This document shows, piece by piece, positions 5,511 through 6,056 of a DNA stretch of 6,056 nucleotides. Below the pieces are notes generated by a model. That model was not told the origin of the DNA and searched no databases. It was given only the letters and a program-made list of their open reading frames with translations. Source of the stretch: Clostridiales bacterium (GTDB lineage Bacteria > Bacillota > Clostridia > WRLR01); NCBI GenBank assembly GCA_031287655.1, contig JAITSR010000347.1, forward strand, positions 1 through 6,056. Reading direction: 5' to 3'. Made by a program: the position numbers and the translations under genes. Position 1 is the stretch's first letter, and each line of letters starts with the position of its first letter.

Positions 5511-6056
5511 CTAAGCGCGTGCCAGCGTCAGCGCTTTTTGTACGCGCCCCGCCGTGATTCTTTTGATCTGCGCGGCGCGCTCCGCCGTCTCATATTCGTC
5601 CGTAAAGCATTCGTCGACAAGCCTGCCGATGCAATCGGACAGTTCCATGAGGCCCTCCAGAAAGGGGCGCGCGTCAATATACCCCAATTGTTTTTCAAAG
5701 TCTTTGGAAAAGGGCTTCGCTTCCGGGATCACAGAGGTAATCCTGCTGTCATAGTACATAGAACTCCCGGAGTCAAAGATGGGCGCCGGTGAGACAAATT
5801 CCCCTGTATTGACGTCGCGGATCAGTCCAAAGTTGCCAAAATGCCGGTCCTCATTCAAAATGATGTAATCTAGTAGCAGCGTCATATCCAAATGCTGTTT
5901 CCACTCGCCAACAAAGAACGCGTCCGCGGTGAATTGATAGTCCGACCGGTCATTGGGCTTCTTGCGGCTCTCGTTCAGATGGTTCATCGGCACATACTCG
6001 GTATCGGGCGTCACGAAGTTGGGGCAGCAAGACATCTTGACAATCCCGCCGTTCCG
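5511..6056 (-). CDS. HipA-like serine/threonine kinase, C-terminal part (5' end outside window)
   Basis: The frame stays open to the right edge, so the Met at 6033-6035 is probably internal; 181 residues are visible (numbered from the edge). The fragment carries the core of a HipA-type kinase C-lobe. NEDRHFGNFG (68-77) gives catalytic D70 and, five residues later, N75, the same spacing as D309/N314 in E. coli HipA. PIFDSGSS (92-99) gives D95, the metal-binding equivalent of DFG. HipA-family kinases phosphorylate protein targets on Ser/Thr and several are toxins of toxin-antitoxin pairs, but this architecture also occurs in stand-alone proteins, and no HipB-like partner is visible here. The gene ends at TAG 5511-5513, followed by only about 20 bases before the next open frame. 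G+C is lower than in the rnr/secG side. Confidence 0.85.
   Translation of the reverse strand, partial: RNGGIVKMSCCPNFVTPDTEYVPMNHLNESRKKPNDRSDYQFTADAFFVGEWKQHLDMTLLLDYIILNEDRHFGNFGLIRDVNTGEFVSPAPIFDSGSSMYYDSRITSVIPEAKPFSKDFEKQLGYIDARPFLEGLMELSDCIGRLVDECFTDEYETAERAAQIKRITAGRVQKALTLARA

Noticed and set aside
5513..5540. Plus-strand hairpin AAGCGC/GCGCTT followed by T residues, resembling a terminator
   Set aside because: Only a 6-bp stem with a 12-base loop, inside the last codons of the HipA-like gene, and no plus-strand gene precedes it.

Overview
The window looks like bacterial chromosome, most likely from a G+C-rich member of the Bacillota (Clostridia-like). The inference rests on a short two-helix Gram-positive-style SecG placed directly ahead of RNase R, strong GGAGG Shine-Dalgarno sites, sigma-A-type promoters, and a lysine-rich RNase R tail. 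The taxon is inferred, not shown. Apart from a 29-codon gene end at the left edge, every real gene is on the minus strand and is read from right to left.

Left half (1-4006, very G+C-rich, about 73-77% in the 60-base lines I counted). The end of an unidentified plus-strand gene (3-92) is followed by a terminator-like hairpin (91-151). Converging on it is rnr (163-2559), which encodes RNase R and starts at TTG. Upstream of rnr are an intrinsic terminator (2609-2644), secG (2746-2991) and two candidate secG promoters. Next comes a TIM-barrel sugar-phosphate isomerase/epimerase-like gene (3125-4006). SecG belongs to the SecYEG export channel and RNase R is the processive 3'-5' exoribonuclease. 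Their adjacency is a known Bacillota arrangement, but here a hairpin terminator separates them and smpB is not the next gene.

Right half (4018-6056, about 42-55% G+C in the lines I counted). This part looks like accessory DNA. It holds a 490-codon protein with an AlbA_2 (Schlafen-type) N-terminal domain, a RecG-C-terminal-like ATP-binding domain and a C-terminal winged helix (4018-5490). At the right edge is the C-terminal half of a HipA-like kinase (5511-6056). The AlbA_2/ATPase gene ends 11 bases before the TIM-barrel gene, whose Shine-Dalgarno overlaps that stop codon, so a compositionally foreign gene appears to be coupled to a native-looking one.

The most unusual structure is in the AlbA_2/ATPase gene. 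(i) A good extended -10 promoter sits over its only conventional start codon, so the mRNA would begin downstream of that ATG; a GGAGG then lies 9 bases before an ATA codon exactly where the family's initiator Met would be expected. (ii) The linker before the winged helix is built from seven AAGCGAA motifs spaced 11 or 13 bases apart and read in all three frames. (iii) The last motif runs into an in-frame A_AAA_AAG heptamer with a -1-frame stop eight codons later. Together these suggest a gene whose DNA-binding tail could be switched or trimmed; this is inference and untested.
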